From a virus, in the IMG/VR virus record IMGVR_UViG_3300014323_000033, positions 1 through 62,724 of that record: a stretch of DNA of 62,724 bases. One strand, written 5' to 3'. This document shows positions 15,528 to 23,990 of this stretch, piece after piece. Numbering within the stretch: the stretch's first letter is position 1; each line of letters begins with the position of its first letter. The notes below the pieces were generated by a model. The model had not been told where the DNA came from and made no database searches. It saw nothing but the letters and a program-made list of their open reading frames with translations. The translations under genes were made by a program, and so were the position numbers.

Positions 15528-15788
15528 TTACCCGCCTTGCAGGAGGTGCTCGAGGGCCTTGTCCGCGGCCTCGCTCGAGGCGACGGCGAGCAGCGCGCGC
15601 TTTGCGGTGTCGGCCGGCGCCGGGCTCTGGGCGATCTGCTCGACGAGCTTCTGCACGAGCGGCACCACCTCGGGCGGTACCGGCGCGCCGAGGCGCTTGA
15701 GGATTTCGACCGCGGGGGCGACGGCTTGGGGAGCGAGCGCGATGAGCGCCTGCTCGGCGGCTTGGACTACGGCGAGGGGGAGGGACAT
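15528..15788 (-). CDS. Small helical protein in lysis region (86 aa)
   Basis: An Ala/Leu/Val-rich helical protein with no clear signal peptide or true membrane helix. ATG at 15788 is chosen; a GTG at 15797 is an alternative. Either way it overlaps the end of the upstream membrane-protein gene. It lies directly before the endolysin gene. A holin or lysis-timing role is possible but unsupported by motif. Confidence 0.5.
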   Translation of the reverse strand: MSLPLAVVQAAEQALIALAPQAVAPAVEILKRLGAPVPPEVVPLVQKLVEQIAQSPAPADTAKRALLAVASSEAADKALEHLLQGG

Positions 15789-16345
15789 TGCACCCACTGC
15801 GCGACACGGGCGTCGCGCTCCTGCTTGAGGGCCGGCAGCGCGTCACACGTGGCGGGCGTCTTGCCCTTGCACGCGACGGCCGCCTTGGTGACGTACTCCC
15901 CCTGGATGGCCGCGAGGGCCTCCTGCGAGCATGGGTCGGGCGCCTTGGCGTCCTGGCAGGCGCGCAGCACCCCGAGCGCGAGGAGCATGAGCGCGAGCAG
16001 CGCCAGGGGCGGAACGCGCGGGTGCGGCGGGGGCACGCTCTGCTTTTTGACCTCGGCGAGGACCTTCTCGGGCACGCGGATCCCGCGCTCGGCCGCGTCC
16101 TGGGCCGCGAGGATCTTGGCCGCCTGCAGCTTCACGGGTAGGGCGCCCTTCACGATGAGCGCCACGCCCTGCACGATTTGCCACGGGTCGAGGCCGAAGC
16201 CACGGAGGAGCTTGAGCAGGCCGGCGACGCGCGGGCGAGCTTCGCACCAATGGTCGATCTGCGTGCGCTTGGCGAGCGCCGCCGAGAGGAACCCGGAGAG
16301 CAGCCACAAGGCGAGGGGCGTCACGTAAACGAGCGCGTGGGCCAT
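15767..16345 (-). CDS. Two-helix membrane protein, holin/spanin candidate
   Basis: A 192-residue protein, ATG at 16345. A hydrophobic N-terminal segment (about residues 4-25) and a second one (about 112-130, LALLALMLLALGVLRAC) flank a basic helical middle. A Cys-rich tail follows (CSQEALAAIQGEYVTKAAVACKG, then TCDALP and QWVQC). The second hydrophobic segment ends in GVLRAC, so the tail probably faces the periplasm or outside. It is the first gene of the lysis block after the island gene. Size and topology fit a holin-like protein; no family is recognised. Confidence 0.6.
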   Translation of the reverse strand: MAHALVYVTPLALWLLSGFLSAALAKRTQIDHWCEARPRVAGLLKLLRGFGLDPWQIVQGVALIVKGALPVKLQAAKILAAQDAAERGIRVPEKVLAEVKKQSVPPPHPRVPPLALLALMLLALGVLRACQDAKAPDPCSQEALAAIQGEYVTKAAVACKGKTPATCDALPALKQERDARVAQWVQCPSPSP

Positions 16346-16401
16346 GGCGGTCGATTCTCCTCGGCTGGACCCGGCCCGGCTAGTCCGGTATCCGTCCGGA
16401 G
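16346..16401. promoter_or_regulatory. Divergent start region of island gene and lysis block
   Basis: A 56-base gap between the leftward lysis-region gene (starts 16345) and the rightward glycosyltransferase fusion (starts 16402). It includes CGGCTAGTCCGGTATCCG, somewhat AT-richer than its surroundings, but no convincing -35/-10 pair. GGAG abuts the ATG at 16402, an unusually close ribosome site. Both genes should need a promoter here. Confidence 0.3.
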
Positions 16402-17727
16402 ATGCCCCGCTTCTCGATCCTCACGCCGCTCTACGCGAAAGCGAACCCCTTCGTGCTCGAGACCTACCGGACCCTACAGCGGCAGTCGGTGGCGGATTGG
16501 GAGTGGATCGTCCTGCTCAACAACGACGGGTGCCTGCCCGCCGAAGCTCTGCAAGACCCAAGGGTGAAGCCGGTCGGCCCCGTGCTCGTGCCCGAGAAGC
16601 AAGGGATCGGGTTCCTCAAGCATGCGGCCGCGAGCTACGCCGAGGGCGAGCACCTCGTCGAGCTTGACGCCGACGACCTGCTCGACGACGAATGCCTCGG
16701 GCACCTCGGGCGCGCGTTCGAGGGGGGCGCCGATTTCGTCTACAGCGACTTCGCCGAGTTTCATCACGAGACGTGGACGCCCGCCTGGTACGCCGCCGAC
16801 TTCGGCTGGCAGCAGTACGGCGTGATCCGCGACGGGCACCCGCTGATCGCGATGCGAGCACCGGAGGCCACGGCGCAGAACATGCGGTCCGTCATGTGGG
16901 CACCGAATCACGTGAGGGCCTGGCGCACGAGCGTGTACCGCGAGCTCGGCGGCCACGACCCGAAGCTCGCCGTCGCCGACGATCAGGACCTCATGCTGCG
17001 GCTCTACCTCGCGGGCCGCTCGATCGTGCACGTCCCGCGGTGCCTGTACTTCTACCGGGTGCACCCGCAAAACACGACGAAGAGCTCGAACGCGGAGATT
17101 CAGCGCGTCGAGGCCGGGGTCTACCAGCGGTACCGAATGCGGCTCGCCGAGACGTGGGCGCGCCGTGCGGGCCTGCGCTGCGTGGACCTCTGCGGCGGGA
17201 TCAACCCCTACCCGGGCTTCGACGTGCTCGACGCCGTGGGCCGCGACGATTGGGCGCAGCTCGGCACGCTCGAGGGAAACCTGCGCGGCGAGCAGCCGCT
17301 CAACCTGCGTTGCGATCTGAACGGGCCCTGGCCGCTGCCCGACAACTCCGTCGGCGTGCTGCGCGCGAGCGACGCCCTCGAGCACCTGCGGGATCCGGTG
17401 CACGTGATGAACGAGGCCTACCGCGTGCTCGCGCCCGGCGGCTGGCTCATGACGCACACGCCGTCGACGGACGGGCGCGGCGCCTTCTGCGACCCGACGC
17501 ACGTGTCGTTCTGGAACGAGCTCTCGTTCCGCTACTACACCGATCAGGCTTTCGCGCGCTTCGTGCCGCGCTTCGTGGGCCGCTTCCACGAGGCGCGCAA
17601 CGTCTCGACGTTCTTCCCGGACGACTGGCACCGGGATAACAAGCTCGCGTACGTGCAGGCCGACCTGATCGCGCTCAAGCCCGGCTACTGCCCGTTGGGC
17701 CCGGTTCGGTGGCCTTCCCGGTTGTGA
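16402..17727 (+). CDS. Fusion of family-2 glycosyltransferase and SAM-dependent methyltransferase
   Basis: A 441-residue protein on the strand opposite to its neighbours. Residues 1-240 are a GT-A glycosyltransferase: FSILTPLY at the start, ELDADDLLDDE with the DxD metal site (D89, D91), then HVRAWRTSVYRELGGHD and VADDQDLMLRL, typical of GT2. Residues about 250-425 form a class I methyltransferase: CVDLCGG for the SAM loop, then RASDALEHLRDPVHVMNEAYRVL..GG. Such fusions build O-methylated glycans. It is an island in the leftward arm and converges with the next gene, overlapping it by 53 bases, so it is probably a separately acquired gene. The acceptor is unknown. Confidence 0.85.
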   Translation: MPRFSILTPLYAKANPFVLETYRTLQRQSVADWEWIVLLNNDGCLPAEALQDPRVKPVGPVLVPEKQGIGFLKHAAASYAEGEHLVELDADDLLDDECLGHLGRAFEGGADFVYSDFAEFHHETWTPAWYAADFGWQQYGVIRDGHPLIAMRAPEATAQNMRSVMWAPNHVRAWRTSVYRELGGHDPKLAVADDQDLMLRLYLAGRSIVHVPRCLYFYRVHPQNTTKSSNAEIQRVEAGVYQRYRMRLAETWARRAGLRCVDLCGGINPYPGFDVLDAVGRDDWAQLGTLEGNLRGEQPLNLRCDLNGPWPLPDNSVGVLRASDALEHLRDPVHVMNEAYRVLAPGGWLMTHTPSTDGRGAFCDPTHVSFWNELSFRYYTDQAFARFVPRFVGRFHEARNVSTFFPDDWHRDNKLAYVQADLIALKPGYCPLGPVRWPSRL

Positions 17728-18403
17728 TCTGCAGCCGGAGCGTTCGCATGTCGGCCTCGACGCCGGCCGTGTCCTCGAGCCGGTACTCGTAGCGCCCGGC
17801 GTGGCGCGCTCGCACCCGCGTGTCGGCGAGCACGGCGACGCCGGCGGCCGTGGCGCGCTCGCAAAAGCAGGTGTCGTCGGTGGGGTACTCGTCGCCGATC
17901 GCGTAGGGCATCCAAGCGGGCCGCACCTCGAGCCCGTCCACCTTGAGGCGAGGGAGCTTGTTCATCTCGCACACGCGCAGGAAAACCGCCGCGCTGAACG
18001 CGACGAGGCCGAAGCCGACCGCGCGCACCGGCACAAGGTGCCCGCCTTCGTAGGCGATGAGCTTCTCGGGCAGGCCGCAGCCGACCACCTTCCCGCGCTT
18101 CTGCTTCGTCGAGTAAAGCGCGCCCACGACCGCGCGCCGTTCGATCGCGGCGTCTAGCATCCTGAGCGCCTCGGCCGCGTCGAAGATCATGTCGCTGTCG
18201 ACGCAAAGCATCGCCTCGCCGTTCACCCGCAGGGCGTGCGCCGCGCTGATGGCCCGGCCGCGATCCACGTTCGCGCAGCCGAGCACCGAGCAGTCGAAGA
18301 GCGTGTCGCCGCGCTCGTGCAGCGCGTGCCCGAGCAGGTCGATGCACCTTGAGTGCCCGGGGTCGAGGTAGTCACGGACCGGCCTGCAGAGAGCGACGCG
18401 CAT
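17675..18403 (-). CDS. Glycosyltransferase-like protein (GT-A fold)
   Basis: A 242-residue protein. LCVDSDM (residues 67-72) gives a DxD metal/nucleotide-sugar site, and RGRAISAAHAL precedes it as in phage glycosyltransferase-like proteins. Later come VVGALYSTK and GDEYPTDDTCFCERATAAG, resembling the D.FC..A..AG segment of these enzymes. It lies 10 bases downstream of the collagen-like fibre gene and is read with it, so the fibre or virion surface is a possible substrate. The end overlaps the convergent fusion gene. Confidence 0.75.
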   Translation of the reverse strand: MRVALCRPVRDYLDPGHSRCIDLLGHALHERGDTLFDCSVLGCANVDRGRAISAAHALRVNGEAMLCVDSDMIFDAAEALRMLDAAIERRAVVGALYSTKQKRGKVVGCGLPEKLIAYEGGHLVPVRAVGFGLVAFSAAVFLRVCEMNKLPRLKVDGLEVRPAWMPYAIGDEYPTDDTCFCERATAAGVAVLADTRVRARHAGRYEYRLEDTAGVEADMRTLRLQITTGKATEPGPTGSSRA

Positions 18404-18413
18404 GCGTCGCAGC

Positions 18414-21296
18414 CTAAACGAATCCGAGCCGCCCGTGGAATTGGTGTTGCCCCCAGCGGCGGTACTTGTTGAAGGTCGCCTGCGTCACCTTGCTCGGCAC
18501 GATGACGAGGTCGTGGACGACGCCGTGGAACTGCAGCGCGTTCCAGGTCAAAAACACGATCAGGCGGTCGATCGTGCTGAGCGCCGAGCCCTGGGAGCCG
18601 GAGAATTCCTCCGTCTTGCCCGCCCACATGTTGGCCGTGCCGCCGCCGACGGCCCACCCGAAGCAATTGGGCACGTCGCACACGTCGTTAGTTCCGACCG
18701 CGGGCGATCCGGAAGTGTCGACCCGCATCTTGTCGGACAGCTCCATTGAGAAGAACGCGGTTTCGCTGAGCGCCCCGTTGACCCAATCGCACACGGGCGG
18801 GTAGGTACTGCGGCCGCCGTCAACGGTCGCGGTCAGCAAGACCGAATAACTCGGGTTCGTTCCGTTCGGCAGCCCGCGCAGCGTCGCGGTCGTAGCGGCG
18901 TTCCCGTCGCTCGACTGGAATTGGTAGAACTGTACGCCGGTGAACGCGCCGCCGACGGAGTTGCCACCCCACGCCGGCGCATTCGCGCCCGTCGGCTGGA
19001 CGAGGTGGCACGAGTTGCCCGAGCGGTCGGTGACGCTCTTGATCGCGTCGCCCACCTCGCACGCATCGCTGAGCGCGGTGTCCTCGAAAACGAAGCCGTC
19101 GAGGAAGGACCACCAGGCGACCGGCGAGAGCTGCGCCGGGGTCCACTCGGCGGTGCCGCTCGGCGCGCGCGTGATGATCTCGATCGCGAGCCGCATGTCG
19201 CGGTCGGGCGCGTAGGCCGTGAGGATCTCGCCGCGGTAGACGTCGATCGCCGCGCGCTTCGGCATTGGCAGAAACCCGAGCAGCGACCACGCCGCGGTAT
19301 TCGACAGCGTCGCATTCCACGTGTTGGCCAGGCCCGCGTCCTGGATCGCGTTCCAGTACGCCTGCTCCAGCGCGATCCCGATGCCAGCGGCCGCACTGCC
19401 CGCTGCGCCCTGCTGCAGGATCTCCCAACGCCCGTCCGGATCGGGGAAGGCGTCGATCGTCCCGCCGCTATCGAACGCCACGAAGGCTAGCGCCACGGTG
19501 CGCCCGTCGAAGCGGCCGGTCCTCGTCTTGCTGGTGGCGTCCGTTTTGAGCCACCCGGGCGAGTGGACCGCCGTGCCCGTGTTCGTGAAGTTGCGCAACA
19601 GGACCACGTTGTTGGCGATCGTGGTGGAGTCCCACTCAAACAGGTTGCCGTTGTCGTCGGTCGTCGGCAGCGCGTAGACGGCCGCGATGCAGCGGCCGGT
19701 CGTTCCCGTAAGCGTCACGGTGACGCTGCCGCCCTCGGTGCCCGTCGAAACGCGCCCATAGAGCTTGTGCACGAAGGTCCCGACCGTCGCGCTGTCGATG
19801 AGCGTCCAGCCCGCCGGATCGGAGATCGCGCCATTCTCCGCGGCGATGTCGAGCAGCAGGAAGGAGCCGACGCCGTTGCTGGGAATGGTCGGTGCGATCG
19901 ACACCGCGTTCAGAATGTTCGCGATGGTGCCCAGCGTCACCGTGAAGATCGGGCCCTCGGGCGCGAGATAGTAAGCGCGGTTCGAGCCGTCGCCGCCGGC
20001 GTTGTAGACCGTCTGCGCCCAGAGCTCGACGCCGCCCACGCGGAAGTGGACGTCGTAGTTCCCAGCGCCGTCCGTGTCGGTGCTCGACTCGACGACGAGC
20101 ATGAATTCGGTCAGCAGCGCGTCCTGTTGGATGACGAGGCCCGAGTTGCGTTCGTCGGTGCCCGTCGGCCAGGACCCGATCCCGGGGGACGCGACCAGGA
20201 AGCCCGGCACGCCGAATTCGGCCTCGCTCGACAGCGTCAGCACCGGCAGCGGCCCGGTCGCGCCCTGCGTGCCCTGGGTCCCCTGCGTGCCCTGAGGACC
20301 GGCGTTGCCGACCGCCCCCTGCGTGCCCTGGCTCCCCTGCGCGCCGGCGGCGCCCTGGGCCCCCTGCGCGCCGGCGTTGCCCTGCGCGCCTTGCGCTCCG
20401 GCGGCGCCCTGAGCTCCTTGGGCCCCTGCCGCTCCTTGGGCCCCTGCCGCCCCCTGGGCGCCTTGTGCGCCGCTCGCGCCCTGCGCACCCGCCGCACCCT
20501 GCGCGCCGCCTGCGCCCTGCGCTCCTGCGGCGCCCTGGGCCCCCTGCGCCCCTTGGGGCCCGTCGACGCCGTCCTCGCCCTGCGGTCCCTGCACGCCGCC
20601 CACGCCGTCGTCGCCCGGGTCGCCCGGGTCGCCGTCCACGCCGAAGGCACCGAAGAACCCGCCGGCGCCGAGCGGCCCCTGCGCGCCCTGAGCTCCTTGC
20701 GGGCCCGGGTCACCGACGCGCCCCTGCGTGCCCTGCGGCCCCTCGCCGAGGCCGCCACCGACGCCGCCCGCCGAGATCGCGCGAATGATGTCGTTGACGA
20801 CCTTGGCCCACGAATCGACCGAGTACTCGTCGCGCTCGCCCTTCACCATGGGTCGCAACACGAGGCCGTCGGGGCCGTCGACGGTGACGGCGATCACGCG
20901 CTCGACCACGAGCGCCGGATCGATCCGCGGCGGCGTGCCGGAGCTGCCGCCGTTCACCACGGAGCGCACGACCCACGCGGCCACGAAGTCGAGGTCGGCG
21001 GGCACGGTGCAGGAGATCGAGCCACGCGGGCCCGCCGTCGGCGTTACGAGCGGCCCGCTCGAGCTGCCCACGAGCTCGAGGTTCGGCACGTCGGGCTGCG
21101 ATTTCCCGGGCGGGTTCGCCGTGAGCACGCTCTCGTTCGTGCGCGCGCCGCCGGCGACCTGGAGCTCCCACGCGAACACGCCCTCGGGATCGAGCAGCGT
21201 GAAAGTGAGCACGTCGCCGGGCAGAGCCACGAAGCCGCGTTCGTCGCTCTCGACGTCTCGAGCTTCACAACGGATCTTGAAATCGGGGCGGGCCAC
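18414..21296 (-). CDS. Large collagen-like tail fibre / receptor-binding protein
   Basis: A 960-residue protein, GTG start. Residues 1-183 are an N-terminal adaptor related to that of the fibre at 41916-43295 (shared GFVA.PG..LTFTL.DP.GV..W.L and later WVVRSV/WIVRSV). Residues about 184-348 are collagen-like Gly-X-Y triplets, mainly GAQ, GAA and GTQ, expected to form a trimeric shaft. Residues 349-700 are beta-rich. About 705-945 contains SVTDRSGNSCHLVQP and a jelly-roll pattern like LamG/concanavalin domains, a likely glycan-binding tip. It follows the baseplate genes in the leftward operon. Confidence 0.82.
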   Translation of the reverse strand: MARPDFKIRCEARDVESDERGFVALPGDVLTFTLLDPEGVFAWELQVAGGARTNESVLTANPPGKSQPDVPNLELVGSSSGPLVTPTAGPRGSISCTVPADLDFVAAWVVRSVVNGGSSGTPPRIDPALVVERVIAVTVDGPDGLVLRPMVKGERDEYSVDSWAKVVNDIIRAISAGGVGGGLGEGPQGTQGRVGDPGPQGAQGAQGPLGAGGFFGAFGVDGDPGDPGDDGVGGVQGPQGEDGVDGPQGAQGAQGAAGAQGAGGAQGAAGAQGASGAQGAQGAAGAQGAAGAQGAQGAAGAQGAQGNAGAQGAQGAAGAQGSQGTQGAVGNAGPQGTQGTQGTQGATGPLPVLTLSSEAEFGVPGFLVASPGIGSWPTGTDERNSGLVIQQDALLTEFMLVVESSTDTDGAGNYDVHFRVGGVELWAQTVYNAGGDGSNRAYYLAPEGPIFTVTLGTIANILNAVSIAPTIPSNGVGSFLLLDIAAENGAISDPAGWTLIDSATVGTFVHKLYGRVSTGTEGGSVTVTLTGTTGRCIAAVYALPTTDDNGNLFEWDSTTIANNVVLLRNFTNTGTAVHSPGWLKTDATSKTRTGRFDGRTVALAFVAFDSGGTIDAFPDPDGRWEILQQGAAGSAAAGIGIALEQAYWNAIQDAGLANTWNATLSNTAAWSLLGFLPMPKRAAIDVYRGEILTAYAPDRDMRLAIEIITRAPSGTAEWTPAQLSPVAWWSFLDGFVFEDTALSDACEVGDAIKSVTDRSGNSCHLVQPTGANAPAWGGNSVGGAFTGVQFYQFQSSDGNAATTATLRGLPNGTNPSYSVLLTATVDGGRSTYPPVCDWVNGALSETAFFSMELSDKMRVDTSGSPAVGTNDVCDVPNCFGWAVGGGTANMWAGKTEEFSGSQGSALSTIDRLIVFLTWNALQFHGVVHDLVIVPSKVTQATFNKYRRWGQHQFHGRLGFV
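20253..20747 (-). repeat. Collagen-like triplet repeat tract (tail fibre)
   Basis: A tract of 9-bp periodicity encoding about 165 residues of Gly-X-Y. The DNA is highly repetitive (GCCCCTGC / GCGCCCTG units), so slippage and recombination with the similar tract at 42294-42782 are likely. It is coding repeat, not a CRISPR array. Confidence 0.85.
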
Positions 21297-21328
21297 GCTC
21301 CGAAGCTACCCGCGCCGTGCCCGGCCGG

Positions 21329-21688
21329 TCACGCGTCGCGCTGATCGCCGACGACCGTGATGAGCAGCGAGCCCCACCACCGGTTGTGAAAAGCCTCGCC
21401 GATCCGCACCAAGTGATTCCCCGAGACCTCGGGCACGAAGTCCACGACGCTCGGCGGCACGAGCTCGAAAAGCCGTTCCACGAGCTTCGTCCCGTCCGGC
21501 TGCGTGACCGTGTAGACGAGCGGCAGCAGGACGCCGACCTGATCCCCGCCCGGCTCTAGCGCCGTGTTCGAGTAGTCGACGGTGAGCACGAGCACGAGGC
21601 CGACGCGCGGCTTGATGTCGGCGTCGCGCAGCGCGAGCGTGAGGCGCTGGTCACCGACGTAGGCGGGGGCGATCTTGTCGACGTCCAT
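21329..21688 (-). CDS. Tail-associated structural protein (119 aa)
   Basis: A beta-rich protein, ATG start, with strands such as LVLVLTVDYSN and WGSLLITVVGD. No family is recognised. It is in the operon between the propeller protein and the large fibre, so an adaptor or fibre-attachment role is plausible. Confidence 0.6.
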   Translation of the reverse strand: MDVDKIAPAYVGDQRLTLALRDADIKPRVGLVLVLTVDYSNTALEPGGDQVGVLLPLVYTVTQPDGTKLVERLFELVPPSVVDFVPEVSGNHLVRIGEAFHNRWWGSLLITVVGDQRDA

Positions 21689-21691
21689 GGC

Positions 21692-22111
21692 TCAGGAGGA
21701 GAGAACGTCGAAATGCATGATGACGCCGCCCCCGCTCCGGCCGCTCGCGAGCAGGTACCGGACGAGCAGCGTGTAGTGCCCGACGTTGCAGGGCGTGATC
21801 CGCATGTGGCTCGTCTTGCCGGCGACGCGCTCGATCGCCGGGGCGATGCCGGGCGCCTCGAGCCATTGCCAGTCGAAGCGCGCGCCGGCGAGCTCGGCCT
21901 CGCTCGGGGCCTCCGTGTCGCCCACCTTGCAGACGGCGCGAATCTCTCGGAAGCGCGTCGCGACGAAATGCCGGTGCTCGAGCCCGCTCTTGGCCGGTGC
22001 GCGATCGTCCTGCCATTCCTTGATCTGCAGGCTCATGGGCGGCACCTGCACCGTCGCGAGCAGCGGCACGCGCAGCGTCGGGTCCGTGAGGCGCGCGGAG
22101 AAGCTCGGCAC
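21692..22111 (-). CDS. Tail-associated structural protein (139 aa)
   Basis: GTG start at 22111, sharing one base with the TAG stop of the propeller gene. Beta-rich; the C-terminal half has TSHMRITPCNVGHYTLLVRYLLASG, which looks like an immunoglobulin- or jelly-roll-type strand pattern. No family is recognised. It is probably a small virion component near the tail tip. Confidence 0.55.
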   Translation of the reverse strand: MPSFSARLTDPTLRVPLLATVQVPPMSLQIKEWQDDRAPAKSGLEHRHFVATRFREIRAVCKVGDTEAPSEAELAGARFDWQWLEAPGIAPAIERVAGKTSHMRITPCNVGHYTLLVRYLLASGRSGGGVIMHFDVLSS

Positions 22112-23298
22112 TAGCCGGCCACCTGCGAGAAGAGCAGACCCGAGTCCGTGCCGTTGCCCGGCATCGACCCGGTCTGCAGGCCCGCCTGCCGCCCGTTGAA
22201 CCGGATCGTATTGTACGTGTCGAGGTCGAAGCCGCAGCGGAACCAGGTTTGCGCGCCGTCGATGCTCGCGACGACTTGCTGGTTCGTGTCGTCGCCGTTC
22301 GGGTCCATGATCGCGAGGAGCACGCGGCCGGAGGAGGCGCAATCCTTCACGGAGATGTTCGTCTCGGCGACGGTCCAATCGCCTTCGGCCCCGGTCGGGC
22401 TTGTGTAAACGAGGCCGGGCACGGAGTTGTTCATGAAAACGACGAAGAGCCCGAGGTGCGAGACGTAGGTCGCGCGCATGGCGGCACCGTGCACCCAAGG
22501 GAGGTCCATGACCTGCCACGTGTCCCCGCCGTCGTCGCTAAAGCCGTACTGCGCGAGCGTGCCCGAGTTGGTCGTGATGTACGTGCCCTCACCGTTGCCG
22601 ATGATGCGGCGCGGCCCGTTGGTGCCGTCGAAGACGCCCACGGCACGGTTCGTCCACGTGGCGAGGTCGGTGCTCGTCTTGATGCCACCGGCGCTCGCAA
22701 CGAAGCCGAGCATCCAACGGTTCATCTCCGGTTGCCAGAGCACGTCTTGAACCGTGAGGCCGACCATGAACCCGGGCGAAAAGCCCATGTCGATCGTCGA
22801 GTAGCCGGCGCCGATCTCGTCGTCGATCGTGCCCGCAGTGAGGAACGGCGGCGGCACGGTGAAGGAGAGCAAGCGCCAATTGTCGCTTGTGCCCGACGGG
22901 TTCATGAGGACGATCGTCTCGCCGGTGCTCTCCTTCGACGCCGCGAGCCACGGCTTGCGATCGAGCGAGGGGATCGGCAGCAGGCGGAAGTGAAAGCCGT
23001 TGTCGCGGCTCAAGAAGAGCGTCGGGTCGCCACCCGCGTCGGCCGCCGTGAGCCAGCAGTCGGGCCCCGGGATCCAGTGAATCAGCGTCATCGTCGTCAA
23101 GAAGCCCGGCGAGTAATAGACGCCGTTCTCGCCGTACGATCCGTGGTGCCAATTCATGAGGTGCGCGTAGTCGGTCCACCTCGAGCCGTCGGCGGCCGCT
23201 GCGGCGTTCGCGTTGATCTGCGTGATCTGCTCGGCCGTGACGGGCTGGATGCCCGACCACCCGCCGGGGTTTGGATTCGGGAAAGGGTACTGCGGCAC
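22111..23298 (-). CDS. Tail protein with BNR/sialidase-type beta-propeller
   Basis: A 395-residue protein, GTG start six bases after the gp48-like gene. At least four BNR-type motifs (S-x-D-x-G-x-x-W/F) are visible: SRDNGFHF, STDLATW, SDDGGDTW and SIDGAQTW. These repeats mark a beta-propeller as found in sialidases and phage tail spikes. The N-terminus (PQYPFPNPNPGG) looks like a linker. No catalytic set can be asserted, so it may bind rather than cut surface glycans. The place just after the baseplate genes suits a receptor-binding or depolymerase protein. Confidence 0.75.
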   Translation of the reverse strand: MPQYPFPNPNPGGWSGIQPVTAEQITQINANAAAAADGSRWTDYAHLMNWHHGSYGENGVYYSPGFLTTMTLIHWIPGPDCWLTAADAGGDPTLFLSRDNGFHFRLLPIPSLDRKPWLAASKESTGETIVLMNPSGTSDNWRLLSFTVPPPFLTAGTIDDEIGAGYSTIDMGFSPGFMVGLTVQDVLWQPEMNRWMLGFVASAGGIKTSTDLATWTNRAVGVFDGTNGPRRIIGNGEGTYITTNSGTLAQYGFSDDGGDTWQVMDLPWVHGAAMRATYVSHLGLFVVFMNNSVPGLVYTSPTGAEGDWTVAETNISVKDCASSGRVLLAIMDPNGDDTNQQVVASIDGAQTWFRCGFDLDTYNTIRFNGRQAGLQTGSMPGNGTDSGLLFSQVAG

Positions 23299-23303
23299 GC
23301 CCG

Positions 23304-23987
23304 TTAGGGTGTCACGTCGGGGACGGCCAGGTCTAGGAGCGAGAGGCCCGTCGAAAAGCCTTGGTGCGTCACGAGGTACCAGCTCATCCAAGCGGGCATC
23401 GCGCCCGAGAGGTACCGCCGCGCCGTGCCGAGGGCGCGCCGCTCGAGCTCGCCCGGCGCCTCGCCGTCGTCGAGCACGAGCACGAAAGCCACGTCGAAGG
23501 CGTCGGAGTAATTCGCCCAGGCCGTCTCGTTGTGCGGGCCGAGGTTGAACGGGTTCGTGCCGTCGGTGGGCGCGAAGAGCCGGCCCGCCTGCGTGACCGT
23601 GGTCTGCTCGGGCTCGACCGTGGCGAGCGCGAAGCGGCTGTCGATCGTCTTGAGGTGCGCGAGGATTTCGGAGAGCACGCCGTCGTAGGCGCCGAGCTCG
23701 TAGTCGTTCGCCTGCTCGCGCGCCTGCTGGTCGTTGTCCGTGTCGGGAATGTCGAAGAGCCGCCGGAAGAACGCCACGTTGACGGCGCTGCCCGGGTACA
23801 TCTGGTTCGCGGCGCGCTCGGCGAGGCCGGCGACCATGGCGAGCCCTTCGGCGCGTGCCTCGCGCCAACGCTGCTCGGCGCCGTCCTCGGCCGACGCGTG
23901 CCCACGGCCGACGAGCGTGCGCAGCGCGTCGAGGCTTTCCTCAACCGGCTCGGGCCCGCCGCCCCACTGCAGAGGCCAAGAAGGCAT
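23304..23987 (-). CDS. Baseplate protein, Mu gp48/YmfQ-like position
   Basis: A 227-residue protein. Residues 1-150 are helical (ALRTLVGRGHASAEDGAEQRWREARAEG...), then a mixed segment ends in SLLDLAVPDVTP. Sequence similarity to YmfQ/gp48 (DUF2313) is weak by eye. The call rests on order: gp45-like, gp46-like, gp47-like, a small protein, then this gene, then tail-tip proteins. It would link the baseplate to fibres. Confidence 0.5.
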   Translation of the reverse strand: MPSWPLQWGGGPEPVEESLDALRTLVGRGHASAEDGAEQRWREARAEGLAMVAGLAERAANQMYPGSAVNVAFFRRLFDIPDTDNDQQAREQANDYELGAYDGVLSEILAHLKTIDSRFALATVEPEQTTVTQAGRLFAPTDGTNPFNLGPHNETAWANYSDAFDVAFVLVLDDGEAPGELERRALGTARRYLSGAMPAWMSWYLVTHQGFSTGLSLLDLAVPDVTP

Positions 23988-23990
23988 CGG

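Noticed and set aside
20253-20747. Short, regular repeats suggesting a CRISPR-like or tandem repeat array
   Set aside because: The period is 9 bp and translates on the minus strand into unbroken Gly-X-Y triplets inside a long fibre gene; there are no spacers. The same applies to 42294-42782.
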